64,000 bases of DNA from Streptomyces griseocarneus (GCF_014655595.1 NZ_BNBL01000006.1:61894-125893), one strand, 5' to 3'. Numbered from the stretch's first letter, positions 7,630 through 15,869 are shown. Notes: generated by a model not told the origin, from the letters alone. A program made the numbers and translations.

Positions 7630-8472
7630 TCAGTTGGCGCCGAGCTCGATCGGCACGCCGACGAGCGAGCCGTACTCGGTCCAGGAACCGTCGTAGTTGC
7701 GGACGTTCGGCCGGCCGAGCAGCTCGTGCAGCACGAACCAGGTGTGCGCGGAACGCTCGCCGATGCGGCAGTACGCGATGGTGTCCTTGGCGAGGTCCAC
7801 GCCCGCGCCCTCGTAGAGCTCCTTGAGCTCGTCGTCGGACTTGAACGTGCCGTCGTCGTTGGCCGACTTCGACCACGGGATGTTGCGGGCGCTCGGCACG
7901 TGACCGGGGCGCTGCGACTGCTCCTGCGGGAGGTGCGCCGGGGCGAGCAGCTTGCCGCTGAACTCGTCGGGGGAGCGGACGTCGACGAGGTTGAGGCTGC
8001 CGATGGCGGCCACGACGTCGTCGCGGAAGGCACGGATCGAGGTGTCCTGCGGCTGGGCCCTGTACTCCGTGCGGGGGCGCCGCGGCACGTCGGCGACGAG
8101 GTCGCGGGAGTCGAGCTCCCACTTCTTGCGGCCGCCGTCGAGGAGCTTCACGTCCTGGTGGCCGTAGAGCTTGAAGTACCAGTAGGCGTAGGAAGCGAAC
8201 CAGTTGTTGTTGCCGCCGTAGAGGACGACGGTGTCGTCGTTCGCGATGCCCTTGTCGGACAGCAGCTTCTCGAAGCCGGCCTGGTCGATGAAGTCGCGGC
8301 GGACCGGGTCCTGGAGGTCGGACTTCCAGTCGATGCGGATGGCGGTCTTGATGTGGTTCTTGTCGTACGCGGAGGTGTCCTCGTCGACCTCGACGATGAC
8401 GGTCTTCGGGTCGCCTGCGTCGATGCGGGCCTGGACCCAGTCGGCGTCCACCAGGACGTCACTGCGGCTCAT
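7630..8472 (-). CDS. Thiosulfate sulfurtransferase (rhodanese, CysA/SseA type)
   Basis: 280 aa, a tandem two-domain rhodanese. The catalytic loop is CRIGERS at about residue 230, with Cys as persulfide carrier. The N-terminal domain has VIVEVDEDTSAYDKNHI and lacks the loop cysteine, as usual for the inactive half. The start ATG is preceded by GGAGGAG. It transfers sulfane sulfur from thiosulfate to thiol acceptors. It lies 162 bp downstream of a cysteine-containing leader peptide and hairpin, so expression may follow cysteine supply. Confidence 0.9.
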   Translation of the reverse strand: MSRSDVLVDADWVQARIDAGDPKTVIVEVDEDTSAYDKNHIKTAIRIDWKSDLQDPVRRDFIDQAGFEKLLSDKGIANDDTVVLYGGNNNWFASYAYWYFKLYGHQDVKLLDGGRKKWELDSRDLVADVPRRPRTEYRAQPQDTSIRAFRDDVVAAIGSLNLVDVRSPDEFSGKLLAPAHLPQEQSQRPGHVPSARNIPWSKSANDDGTFKSDDELKELYEGAGVDLAKDTIAYCRIGERSAHTWFVLHELLGRPNVRNYDGSWTEYGSLVGVPIELGAN

Positions 8473-8610
8473 GCTGTTCTCCTCCGGGGCAGTCGCGGAT
8501 GTGCGCCAGCGTGTGCGGGGTGCGCGGCGGTCGATCGGTCGGTCGAGCGAGCGCGGCGCCGCGCAACGGGTGATGCGGGTGGTGCGGGGAGGCGGCCGGA
8601 GAGGCCGGAA

Positions 8611-8632
8611 GGAAACCGGAAGAACGGCTTCC
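8611..8632 (-). promoter_or_regulatory. Possible attenuator hairpin after the leader peptide
   Basis: GGAAGCCG/CGGTTTCC forms an 8-bp stem with one mismatch around TTCTTC. It starts three bases beyond the leader-peptide stop on the minus strand. That position suits coupling between ribosome progress on the leader and folding downstream. Rest of the leader (8473-8610): G+C-rich repeats and the rhodanese ribosome-binding site only. Confidence 0.45.
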
Positions 8633-8634
8633 TG

Positions 8635-8715
8635 TCAGACACGGCGACACAGCATGGCGGAAACGCGGCACAGGTCAACTGCCCGCCGCTTCGTGAGATC
8701 CGCCTGTCGCTTCAT
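8635..8715 (-). CDS. 26-aa leader peptide upstream of the rhodanese operon
   Basis: The peptide starts MKRQADLTKRR and carries two cysteines in DLCRVSAMLCRRV. It matches the short 'putative leader peptide' family found ahead of sulfur genes in Streptomyces (recognised from memory). The ATG at 8715 lies seven bases from TACGAT, so it would be translated from a leaderless mRNA. It ends 162 bp before the rhodanese start and next to an inverted repeat. I infer a cysteine-responsive attenuation or ribosome-stalling role from the Cys codons. Confidence 0.8.
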   Translation of the reverse strand: MKRQADLTKRRAVDLCRVSAMLCRRV

Positions 8716-8722
8716 AGGGGCG

Positions 8723-8751
8723 ATCGTAGGGAGGGCGGCGGGCCCTGTCAC
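8723..8751 (-). promoter_or_regulatory. Promoter for leader peptide and rhodanese-SseC operon
   Basis: Minus-strand GTGACA, a 17-base spacer, then TACGAT, placed seven bases before the leader ATG. Confidence 0.65.
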
Positions 8752-8805
8752 GGGGGCGCCACATAATGAGACGCGAGATTCCGTATTTTGGGACGAGGAA
8801 AGGTC

Positions 8806-8845
8806 CGGGCCGCCCCGTGGGCCCCGCGGGGGCCCGTACGGCCCG
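8806..8845 (-). terminator. Nested GC hairpin, likely terminator of the DUF2993 gene
   Basis: Two nested perfect stems, CGGGCCG...CGGCCCG enclosing GGGCCCC-GCG-GGGGCCC, about 100 bp beyond the minus-strand DUF2993 stop. Confidence 0.55.
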
Positions 8846-8942
8846 GGATCCGGCCCCATGGACTGATGTACGGACGCGAGCGTCTCGGAACGTGGGACCA
8901 GGGGTTGTCCCGGCCCTCGCTCCGCCCCGCCCGCGGCCCGGC

Positions 8943-9656
8943 TCAGCCCGCCAGGTTGACGTCCGTCCCGGTCAGTGTGACGTCCACGCCGGTCGGCGTC
9001 GTGACGACCTTGTCGAGCTTGAGGCCCTTGGGCAGGCCCGTGATCTGCCGGTCGAAGTCGGTCTTCGCGCGGACCGCCTGCTCCAGCCCCGGAATGCCCT
9101 GCGCCGGGATCTCGTCGGCCCGCACCCGGATCGTGTTGCCGTTCACCACGGTCACGGTGGACACCACGCTGCGCGTGACCGGCTGGCCCATCACCGGGAC
9201 CGTGCCCGTCACCTTCACCTGGCTGCTGCGCTCGGCGCCGCCCTTGCCGCCGTAGGCGACGCTGACGCCGGGGTCGGCCGTGGCCTTGGTCAGGTCCTCG
9301 TAGGAGATGTGCGCGGTGCCCGTCGCGCGGCCCGCGATCGCGGACGAGAAGCTGCTGTCGATGCGGACGTTGTGCAGCTGGGCGTCGAAGCCGCTCACCT
9401 TGATCGAGCGCTCGCCCGCGTTGGCGGTGATGCCGCCGTCGAGCTTGATGTCGACCTCTTCGAGCTCGGAGCCGGCGACCTGGGTCAGGAAGGGGAAGCC
9501 CTTGATCGACACCTCGGGGGTCCCGGAGAGCCCCTGGCTGTTGCGGATCTTCTCGGCCGCCTCGTTCTCGGCGAAGTAGACGGCCGCCCGGTCGGCGGCC
9601 ACGAACAGGCCGCCGAGAACGATGGCGACAATCAGAGTTATTCGTAGAGCGCGCAC
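8943..9656 (-). CDS. DUF2993 (LmeA-like) secreted lipid-binding-type protein
   Basis: About 237 aa. An N-terminal hydrophobic anchor or signal (LRITLIVAIVLGGLFVAAD) is followed by the family motif VSIKGFPFLTQVAGSELEEVDI. The mycobacterial member LmeA binds phospholipids and supports lipomannan elongation; that role is inferred only by family. I chose GTG at 9656 (MRALRITL) with GGGGGGA ten bases upstream. A TTG seven codons earlier is the alternative. A second DUF2993 gene occurs at 21155-22552. Confidence 0.78.
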   Translation of the reverse strand: MRALRITLIVAIVLGGLFVAADRAAVYFAENEAAEKIRNSQGLSGTPEVSIKGFPFLTQVAGSELEEVDIKLDGGITANAGERSIKVSGFDAQLHNVRIDSSFSSAIAGRATGTAHISYEDLTKATADPGVSVAYGGKGGAERSSQVKVTGTVPVMGQPVTRSVVSTVTVVNGNTIRVRADEIPAQGIPGLEQAVRAKTDFDRQITGLPKGLKLDKVVTTPTGVDVTLTGTDVNLAG

Positions 9657-9773
9657 GGCTTGTCGGTCCCCCCACAAGTTGATCGGCAGGCCGGTCGGCC
9701 CGGTTCGGGTCAGGCCGCCCTGGCCTGTCCCGCGAGCCTAACCGGGCCGATCGGACAAACACCGGGTCGGTCC

Positions 9774-9789
9774 GTAACTGATCTGTAAC
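9774..9789. promoter_or_regulatory. GTAAC-N6-GTAAC repeat, MtrA/GlnR-type box
   Basis: GTAAC TGATCT GTAAC gives two 5-mers at an 11-bp period between the membrane protein gene and the DUF2993 gene. MtrA and GlnR of Streptomyces recognise repeats of this kind. Neighbouring sequence holds further GATC-rich repeats (TTGATCACTCTTGATCAG). Confidence 0.45.
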
Positions 9790-9847
9790 CGATCCAGCGC
9801 GTGTTGATCACTCTTGATCAGTAAGTGATCGGTAGGGGAGTCGTCCG

Positions 9848-11227
9848 TCAGCCGAGCGCCCTGCCCAGCACATAGACGGCGGGTGCCGCCAGCGCCAGCG
9901 GCAGGGCGACGCCCGCCGTCATGTGCACGAAGCGCGAGGGGTAGTCGTAGCTCGCCACCCGCAGGCCCACCAGGGCGCACACCCCGGCCGCCAGGCCCAG
10001 CAGCGCGCCCGGCGTGCCCATGCCGGTCAGCTGGCCGCCCGCGATTCCCGCGCCCGCGGCCGCGACCAGGGCGACGACGGGAGCGGCGACCGACGGCAGC
10101 GGCAGCGCCCGCGCCAGCACGGCCGCGGCCACGCCGGCCGCGCCCACGACCACCGCGTCGGGGTCGGCCGCCAGGTGACCGGCCGCCACGACCGCCAGCG
10201 CCGCCGAGGCGGTGGCCGCCGTCAGCCCGTACAGCCGCTCGTCGGGCGAGGCGTGGCTGCGCAGCTGGAGGACGACGACCAGCAGAATCCATACGCCGAG
10301 CGTGCCGAGCAGGACGGTCGGCGCCTTGCTCGCCTCCGTGGCCAGCAGGGCCACGTCGGCGACCACACCGCCCAGGAACGCCAGCGCGATGCCCTGCCGG
10401 GCGGGCCACATGCCGTTCAGCCGGAACCAGCCCGCCGCCGTGACCGCCTGCAGCAGCACCACCGGCACGGCCAGCGCGGCCTCCGCCAGCGGAGCCGCGG
10501 CCGCCAGCAGCGCCGCCAGCACGGCCGTGATCAGCGCCGGCCGGAAGCCGGGGGAGAGGATCTGCGGCCGGCCCTCGGCCTTCGCCTTTTCGGCGGCCGT
10601 CATGGGCCGCTCGGCGACGGGCGCGGCCTCGGCGTCCAGTTCGGGGTGCGAGGGGTACGACAGCGGGGCCGCGGACGGGGGCATCCCCGCCACGGGCATG
10701 GGCTCCGCCACCGGCGCCGGGGCAGCGGCGGCGTGGTACGGCTGTCGCGTCTGCGGCTGCGGCCGGTCCCAGTCCGCGGCACCCGCCGCGGCATCCGCCC
10801 CGGCGCCCGTGCCGCCGCCGGTCCACGGCGCGTCGTGCGCCGGCTCCGCCTGCTGCTGCCAGGCCCGCGCGTCCCAGCTCTGGGTCTGCCAGGTCTGCGT
10901 ATCCGGCTCCTCGTGCCCCGGGAACCCGTGCTGCGGCTGCGGCCAGGCGGGAGCGGCGGACTGCGGGTGGCCCTGGTGCTGTCCGTGCGCCTGGTGCTGA
11001 GGCTGGCCCTGGTGCTGGCCATGCGTCTGGTGCGGGGCCTGGTGCTGGCCGTGAGCCTGGTGCTGGCCCTGGCCCTGCGGGTCGTAGCCGTAGTCGTACG
11101 CGGGAGGGGCCTGCCGGTCGGCCGCCTGCGGGTCGTAGGGCGCGTAGGGCTCGTACGGCGCGTACTGATCCTGCCGCTCGTACGGCTCATACGGCTCGTA
11201 CGGACTGTGGTGGTGCTGATCGCTCAT
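9848..11227 (-). CDS. Multi-pass membrane protein with a low-complexity Pro/Tyr and His/Gln-rich N-terminus
   Basis: 459 aa. Residues 1-35 are PYEPYE-type repeats, about 50-95 are QHQAHGQHQ-type repeats, and 100-230 are Ala/Pro-rich. From about 235 on there are roughly eight hydrophobic helices (ALITAVLAALLAAAAPLAEAAL through LALAAPAVYVLGRALG). No catalytic motif was recognised and no function is assigned. It begins 10 bp after the MoaD-like gene on the same strand (RBS GGAGGG). The cytoplasmic-looking N-terminal repeats resemble disordered tails of actinobacterial membrane proteins. Confidence 0.75.
   Translation of the reverse strand: MSDQHHHSPYEPYEPYERQDQYAPYEPYAPYDPQAADRQAPPAYDYGYDPQGQGQHQAHGQHQAPHQTHGQHQGQPQHQAHGQHQGHPQSAAPAWPQPQHGFPGHEEPDTQTWQTQSWDARAWQQQAEPAHDAPWTGGGTGAGADAAAGAADWDRPQPQTRQPYHAAAAPAPVAEPMPVAGMPPSAAPLSYPSHPELDAEAAPVAERPMTAAEKAKAEGRPQILSPGFRPALITAVLAALLAAAAPLAEAALAVPVVLLQAVTAAGWFRLNGMWPARQGIALAFLGGVVADVALLATEASKAPTVLLGTLGVWILLVVVLQLRSHASPDERLYGLTAATASAALAVVAAGHLAADPDAVVVGAAGVAAAVLARALPLPSVAAPVVALVAAAGAGIAGGQLTGMGTPGALLGLAAGVCALVGLRVASYDYPSRFVHMTAGVALPLALAAPAVYVLGRALG
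10965..11090 (-). repeat. In-gene tandem repeats encoding the His/Gln-rich tract
   Basis: Units built on ctggtgctggccntg recur about every 15-24 bases inside the membrane-protein gene. They encode the QHQxHG repeats and are likely to vary in copy number. Confidence 0.6.
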
Positions 11228-11237
11228 GCTGCCGGGG

Positions 11238-11594
11238 TCACCCTCCTGCGAAGGGCGGGAGCACCTCGACCGTGCCGCCCTCGGCCAGTTGGACCGTCGA
11301 GTGGTCGCGCGTGCCGACGGGGTCGCCGTCCACGAGGAACGAGCTGCGCGAGAGCACCCGCGCGAACTCCGGCTTCGCCTCGTGCCGGTGCCGGGCCGCC
11401 GCGAGCGCGTCCGCCAGCGTCACCGCGGCGTACGGCTCCTCGGCCGTGCCGGCGGCGGCCTTGGCCGCGGCCCAGTACCGGATGGTGCCGGCCGGTGGTT
11501 CCGGCGGCCCCGGCTGTGCCGGCAGCCGAGCCGGCCGCGCCGGTCGTGCCGTGTGTGTCGTCGCCACGGCGACCCCTTCCGTTCTTTCCGGCAT
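11238..11594 (-). CDS. MoaD/ThiS-family ubiquitin-like sulfur carrier protein
   Basis: 118 aa ending PPFAGG, the C-terminal Gly-Gly tail that MoaD/ThiS proteins need for adenylation and thiocarboxylation. The core includes GTIRYWAAAKAAAGTAEE and GTVEVLPPFAGG. An extra Ala/Pro/Arg-rich N-terminal stretch of about 35 residues is unusual. It depends on the ATG at 11594, which has GGAGGA seven bases upstream. Whether it serves molybdopterin, thiamin or another pathway cannot be told. It is divergent from the ABC exporter operon. Confidence 0.8.
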   Translation of the reverse strand: MPERTEGVAVATTHTARPARPARLPAQPGPPEPPAGTIRYWAAAKAAAGTAEEPYAAVTLADALAAARHRHEAKPEFARVLSRSSFLVDGDPVGTRDHSTVQLAEGGTVEVLPPFAGG

Positions 11595-11690
11595 CTTGCC
11601 GTCCTCCATGATGACGGGTGCCGGACGGGGCGCGGTCCCCAGCCGGTAAAGGTGGGGCCGTGCGGAGGGGTGCTCGCATAGGCTGCCTGT

Positions 11691-13424
11691 GTGTTGGTAC
11701 GACTTCTCCGGGCTTATGTGCGGCCCTATTCCGGAGCGATCGCGACGGTTGTTCTGCTGCAGCTCGTGCAGACGCTCGCGACGCTTTATCTGCCCACCCT
11801 CAACGCGGACATCATCGACAAGGGCGTCGTCAAGGGCGACACCGGCTACATCCTGGGCACCGGCGGGCTGATGCTCGCCGTGACCCTGGCGCAGATCGTC
11901 TGCGCCATCGGCGCCGTGTACTACGGCGCCCGTACGGCCATGGCGGTCGGCCGTGACCTGCGCGGCGAGGTCTTCGACCGCGTGCAGTCCTTCTCCGCGC
12001 GGGAGATGGGGCAGTTCGGGGCCCCCTCGCTGATCACGCGCACCACCAATGACGTCCAGCAGGTCCAGATGCTGGTGCTGATGACGTTCACGCTCATGGT
12101 CTCGGCGCCCATCATGTGCGTCGGCGGCATCGTGCTGGCGCTCGAGCAGGACGTGCCGCTGTCGGCGCTGCTGCTGGTCATCGTCCCGGTGCTGGCGACC
12201 ATCGTGGGCGTGATCATCTGGCGCATGCGCCCGGTCTTCCGGGGCGTGCAGGAGCGCATCGACGCCGTCAACCGCGTGCTGCGCGAGCAGATCACCGGCA
12301 TCCGGGTCATCCGGGCGTTCGTCAAGGACACCCACGAGCGGAAACGATTCCGTTCCGCCAACGACGACTTGATGGACGTCTCGCTGCGGGCCGGCCGGCT
12401 GATGTCGACGATGTTCCCGTCCGTGATGCTGGTCGTGAACCTCTCCTCGATCGCCGTCGTGTGGTTCGGCGGCCACCGCATCGAGGACGGCGGCATGCAG
12501 ATCGGTGCGCTGACCGCGTTCCTCAGCTATCTCATGCAGATCCTGATGGCCATCATGATGGCCACCTTCATGTTCATGATGGTGCCCCGCGCCGAGGTGT
12601 GCGCCGAGCGCATCCAGGAGGTGCTGACCACCGACTCCAGCGTGGTCCCGCCCCTCGCGCCGGTCACCGAGCTGCGCCGCCGCGGCCACCTGGAGATCAG
12701 CGGGGTGGAGTTCCGCTACCCGGGCGCCGAGGAGCCGGTCCTCAAGGACGTCTCCCTCGTCGCGCGGCCCGGCGAGATCACGGCCGTCATCGGCTCCACC
12801 GGCAGCGGCAAGTCGACGCTGCTGGGCCTGATCCCGCGCCTGTTCGACGCCACCGCCGGCGCGGTCCTCCTCGACGGCCAGGACGTGCGCGACCTGGACC
12901 CGGTCCTGCTGTCCGACGCCGTGGGGCTCGTACCGCAGAAGCCGTACCTCTTCTCCGGGACCGTGGCCTCCAACCTGCGCTACGGCCGTCCCGACGCCAC
13001 CGACGAGGAACTGTGGCAGGCCCTGGAGACCGCCCAGGCCCGCGACTTCGTCGAGGCGATGGACGGCGGGCTCGACGCGCCGATCGCCCAGGGCGGCTCC
13101 AACGTCTCGGGCGGCCAGCGCCAGCGCCTGGCGATCGCCCGGGCCCTGGTGCGCAAGCCCGGGATCTACCTCTTCGACGACTCCTTCTCCGCCCTCGACT
13201 ACGCCACCGACGCCCGGCTGCGGGCGGCGCTGGCCGACGAGACGCAGAACGCGACGGTGCTCATCGTCGCGCAGCGGGTCTCGACGATCCGCGACGCCGA
13301 CCGCATCGTGGTCCTCGACGAGGGCCGCGTCGTCGGCACCGGCACCCACACGGAACTGATGGGGACGAACGAGACCTACCGGGAGATCGTGCTCTCCCAG
13401 CTCACCGAGGAGGAGGCGGCGTGA
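11691..13424 (+). CDS. ABC exporter half-transporter, subunit 1 (degenerate catalytic site)
   Basis: 577 aa: six-TM exporter domain (about 1-310) then an ATPase domain. Walker A is GSTGSGKST, the signature is VSGGQRQR, and after Walker B it reads YLFDDSFSALD, with Asp in place of the catalytic Glu. Type IV heterodimeric exporters typically carry this substitution in one subunit. TAGGCT six bases before the GTG at 11691 indicates a leaderless transcript. The stop overlaps the start of subunit 2 by four bases (GTGA). The substrate is unknown. Confidence 0.88.
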   Translation: MLVRLLRAYVRPYSGAIATVVLLQLVQTLATLYLPTLNADIIDKGVVKGDTGYILGTGGLMLAVTLAQIVCAIGAVYYGARTAMAVGRDLRGEVFDRVQSFSAREMGQFGAPSLITRTTNDVQQVQMLVLMTFTLMVSAPIMCVGGIVLALEQDVPLSALLLVIVPVLATIVGVIIWRMRPVFRGVQERIDAVNRVLREQITGIRVIRAFVKDTHERKRFRSANDDLMDVSLRAGRLMSTMFPSVMLVVNLSSIAVVWFGGHRIEDGGMQIGALTAFLSYLMQILMAIMMATFMFMMVPRAEVCAERIQEVLTTDSSVVPPLAPVTELRRRGHLEISGVEFRYPGAEEPVLKDVSLVARPGEITAVIGSTGSGKSTLLGLIPRLFDATAGAVLLDGQDVRDLDPVLLSDAVGLVPQKPYLFSGTVASNLRYGRPDATDEELWQALETAQARDFVEAMDGGLDAPIAQGGSNVSGGQRQRLAIARALVRKPGIYLFDDSFSALDYATDARLRAALADETQNATVLIVAQRVSTIRDADRIVVLDEGRVVGTGTHTELMGTNETYREIVLSQLTEEEAA

Positions 13425-15442
13425 CGTCCCCCGACAAGCCGGGCGGCAAGCCCGGCGGCGGCGACGCCAAGGGCGCCGGCGAGGGTGCCGGGCAGCAGCG
13501 CAGAGGGCCGGCCCCCGCGGTCGGCATCGCGCGCTTCATGGGCGGACAGCCGACGGAGAAGTCCATGGACTTCCGCGGCTCCGGCCGCCGCCTGCTGGCC
13601 CTGCTGCGACCCGAGCGCACCATCATCGCCGTGGCGCTCTTCCTGGGCGTCGCCAGCGTCGCGCTGACCGTCATAGGGCCCAAGGTCCTCGGCCACGCCA
13701 CCGACCTGATCTTCGCCGGCGTCATCGGCCGGCAGACGGCCTCCGGCGGCACCAAGGCCGAGGTGCTGGAGGGGATGCGGCAGCGGGGCGACGACAAGAT
13801 CGCCGACCTGCTCTCCGGCGTGGACTTCACCCCGGGCCAGGGCATCGACTTCGACGCGATCGGCGTGGTGCTGCTGTGGGTGACGCTGATCTACGTCGGC
13901 GCCTCGCTGTTCATGTTCATCCAGGCCCGCATCGCCACCAACGTCGTGCAGCGGGCGGTCTTCCGGCTGCGTGAGGACGTCGAGGAGAAGCTGGGCCGGC
14001 TGCCGCTGAGCTACTTCGACAAGCAGCAGCGCGGCGAGGTCCTCTCCCGCGCCACGAACGACATCGACAACATCGCACAGACCCTGCAGCAGACCCTGAG
14101 CCAGATCATGACCTCGCTGCTGACGATCGTCGGCGTGCTGGCCATGATGTTCTGGATCTCCTGGCTGCTGGCGCTGGTCGCGCTGATCACCGTCCCGGTC
14201 TCGGTCGTCGTGGCGACGAAGATCGGCAAGCGGGCGCAGCCGCAGTTCGTGGCGCAGTGGAAGTCGACGGGCAAGCTCAACGCCCACATCGAGGAGATGT
14301 ACACCGGCCACTCGCTGGTGAAGGTCTTCGGCCGCCAGAAGGAGTCCGCGGAGACCTTCCGCAAGGAGAACGAGGACCTCTACGCCGCCGGCTTCAAGGC
14401 GCAGTTCATCTCCGGCATCATCCAGCCCGCGATGATGTTCATCGGCAACCTCAACTACGTGCTGGTCGCCGTGGTCGGCGGCCTGCGGGTGGCGAGCGGC
14501 TCGCTGTCGATCGGTGACGTGCAGGCCTTCGTGCAGTACTCGCGCCAGTTCAGCCAGCCGCTCACCCAGGTGGCGTCCATGGCCAACCTGGTGCAGTCGG
14601 GCGTGGCCTCGGCCGAGCGCGTCTTCGAGCTGCTGGACGCCGAGGAGCAGTCGCCGGACGCCGCCGACGCGGTCGTCCCGGAGCACGTGCGCGGCGAGGT
14701 GTCCTTCGAGAAGGTCGCCTTCCGCTACGAGCCGGACAAGCCGCTCATCGAGGACCTGTCGCTGACCGTGCGGCCGGGCCAGACGGTCGCCATCGTCGGG
14801 CCGACCGGCGCGGGCAAGACCACGCTGGTCAACCTCCTGATGCGGTTCTACGAGGTGGGCGGGGGCCGCATCACGCTCGACGGGACGGACATCGCCTCCC
14901 TCTCGCGCGAGGAGCTGCGCTCCCACATCGGCATGGTGTTGCAGGACACCTGGCTCTTCGGCGGCACGATCGCGGAGAACATCGCCTACGGCGCCGCCAC
15001 CGACATCTCGATGGACAAGATCGTCGAGGCGGCGAGGGCGACCCACGTCGACCGCTTCGTGCGCACCCTGCCCGACGGCTACGACACGGTCATAGACGAG
15101 GAGGGCTCGAACGTCAGCGTCGGCGAGAAGCAGCTGATCACGATCGCCCGCGCCTTCCTCGCCGAGCCCGAGATCCTGATCCTGGACGAGGCGACGAGCT
15201 CGGTCGACACCCGTACCGAGGTGCTGATCCAGCAGGCCATGGGCCGCCTGCGGACCGGCCGCACCAGCTTCGTCATCGCGCACCGGCTGTCCACCATCCG
15301 GGACGCCGACGTGATCCTGGTGATGGAATCCGGCCGGATCGTGGAGCAGGGCACGCACGACGCGCTGCTGGCGGAGAACGGCGCGTACGCCCGTCTGTAC
15401 GAGGCGCAGTTCGCCCAGCCGGTGGCGGACGAGGTGCCGTAG
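13421..15442 (+). CDS. ABC exporter half-transporter, subunit 2
   Basis: 673 aa, with a hydrophilic Gly/Lys-rich N-terminal extension of about 60 residues, a six-TM domain and an ATPase domain. Walker A is GPTGAGKTT and Walker B with catalytic Glu is ILILDEATSSVD. The signature has drifted to VSVGEKQ rather than LSGGQ. This matches subunit 1: the Asp-bearing Walker site of subunit 1 would pair with this drifted signature to form the degenerate ATP site. GTG start at 13421 preceded by GGAGGAGG and overlapping subunit 1. Confidence 0.88.
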   Translation: MTSPDKPGGKPGGGDAKGAGEGAGQQRRGPAPAVGIARFMGGQPTEKSMDFRGSGRRLLALLRPERTIIAVALFLGVASVALTVIGPKVLGHATDLIFAGVIGRQTASGGTKAEVLEGMRQRGDDKIADLLSGVDFTPGQGIDFDAIGVVLLWVTLIYVGASLFMFIQARIATNVVQRAVFRLREDVEEKLGRLPLSYFDKQQRGEVLSRATNDIDNIAQTLQQTLSQIMTSLLTIVGVLAMMFWISWLLALVALITVPVSVVVATKIGKRAQPQFVAQWKSTGKLNAHIEEMYTGHSLVKVFGRQKESAETFRKENEDLYAAGFKAQFISGIIQPAMMFIGNLNYVLVAVVGGLRVASGSLSIGDVQAFVQYSRQFSQPLTQVASMANLVQSGVASAERVFELLDAEEQSPDAADAVVPEHVRGEVSFEKVAFRYEPDKPLIEDLSLTVRPGQTVAIVGPTGAGKTTLVNLLMRFYEVGGGRITLDGTDIASLSREELRSHIGMVLQDTWLFGGTIAENIAYGAATDISMDKIVEAARATHVDRFVRTLPDGYDTVIDEEGSNVSVGEKQLITIARAFLAEPEILILDEATSSVDTRTEVLIQQAMGRLRTGRTSFVIAHRLSTIRDADVILVMESGRIVEQGTHDALLAENGAYARLYEAQFAQPVADEVP

Positions 15443-15466
15443 GCGCCGTACGCACGCACCGTGCGG

Positions 15467-15497
15467 CCGGGGGGCTTCCGATCCGGAGGCCCCCCGG
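15467..15497 (+). terminator. Terminator of the ABC exporter operon
   Basis: 13-bp stem CCGGGGGGCTTCC / GGAGGCCCCCCGG with one G-T wobble and a 5-base loop, 24 bp past the stop. The remaining gap to 15687 holds a GATCAC...GTGATC dyad at about 15597-15615 and no gene that I can support. Confidence 0.65.
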
Positions 15498-15687
15498 TGT
15501 GTTTCCGGGGCCCGTCGTGCCGCTGGCCGGACGGGCCGGCGGCGGGGCAGACTGGTCCCATCGGAGAGCCACGGAGAGCCGTCAAGAGTGGGATGCGATC
15601 ACCACTCGAAGTGATCGACGAAACACAAGGTCGTGCAAAATCGTCGGCCCCTCCGAAAGTCAGGTGGGTTATTCTGCTGGGCAGAGA

Positions 15688-15715
15688 GGATCCGGGCAGA
15701 GTAGCCCCCGGGTCC
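15688..15715 (+). promoter_or_regulatory. Hairpin plus T-run in the glnR leader
   Basis: GGATCCGGG / CCCGGGTCC (one wobble) with a 10-base loop, immediately followed by TTTTG. A TATTCT box lies about 15 bp upstream, so it could act as an attenuator on glnR transcripts or end a short upstream RNA. Confidence 0.45.
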
Positions 15716-15782
15716 TTTTGTGCATTCGGACGACGAGCAGTGCCCCAACCGTCCTCGCAGGGACCGAGGAGGAACCGACGTA

Positions 15783-15869
15783 ATGGGCGAGCGAAGCGCA
15801 CGACAAGAGACCGATCCCCGTGCCGGCCGTACGGGGCCGACGACGACCGAGGCGGGTGGCGGCCGATGA
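15783..15869 (+). CDS. 28-aa upstream ORF coupled to glnR
   Basis: ATG at 15783 follows GAGGAGGA at nine bases, a stronger ribosome-binding site than that of glnR itself. The peptide begins MGERSARQETD and is hydrophilic. Its TGA overlaps the glnR ATG (ATGA at 15866-15869), the classic arrangement for translational coupling. No homologue is recognised, and the peptide may matter only as a coupling device. Confidence 0.6.
   Translation: MGERSARQETDPRAGRTGPTTTEAGGGR

Noticed and set aside
8755..8790. GGAAT on the minus strand as a SigR-type promoter for the rhodanese operon
   Set aside because: No GTT at the required 18-19 base spacing; the GTGACA/TACGAT promoter fits better.
10965..11090. 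Regular repeats as a CRISPR-like array
   Set aside because: They are in-frame codon repeats of a His/Gln-rich coding tract, not repeats with unique spacers.
13376..15358. 660-aa open frame opposite the ABC exporter subunit 2
   Set aside because: Shadow of the real gene, with low-complexity His/Asp/Arg content.
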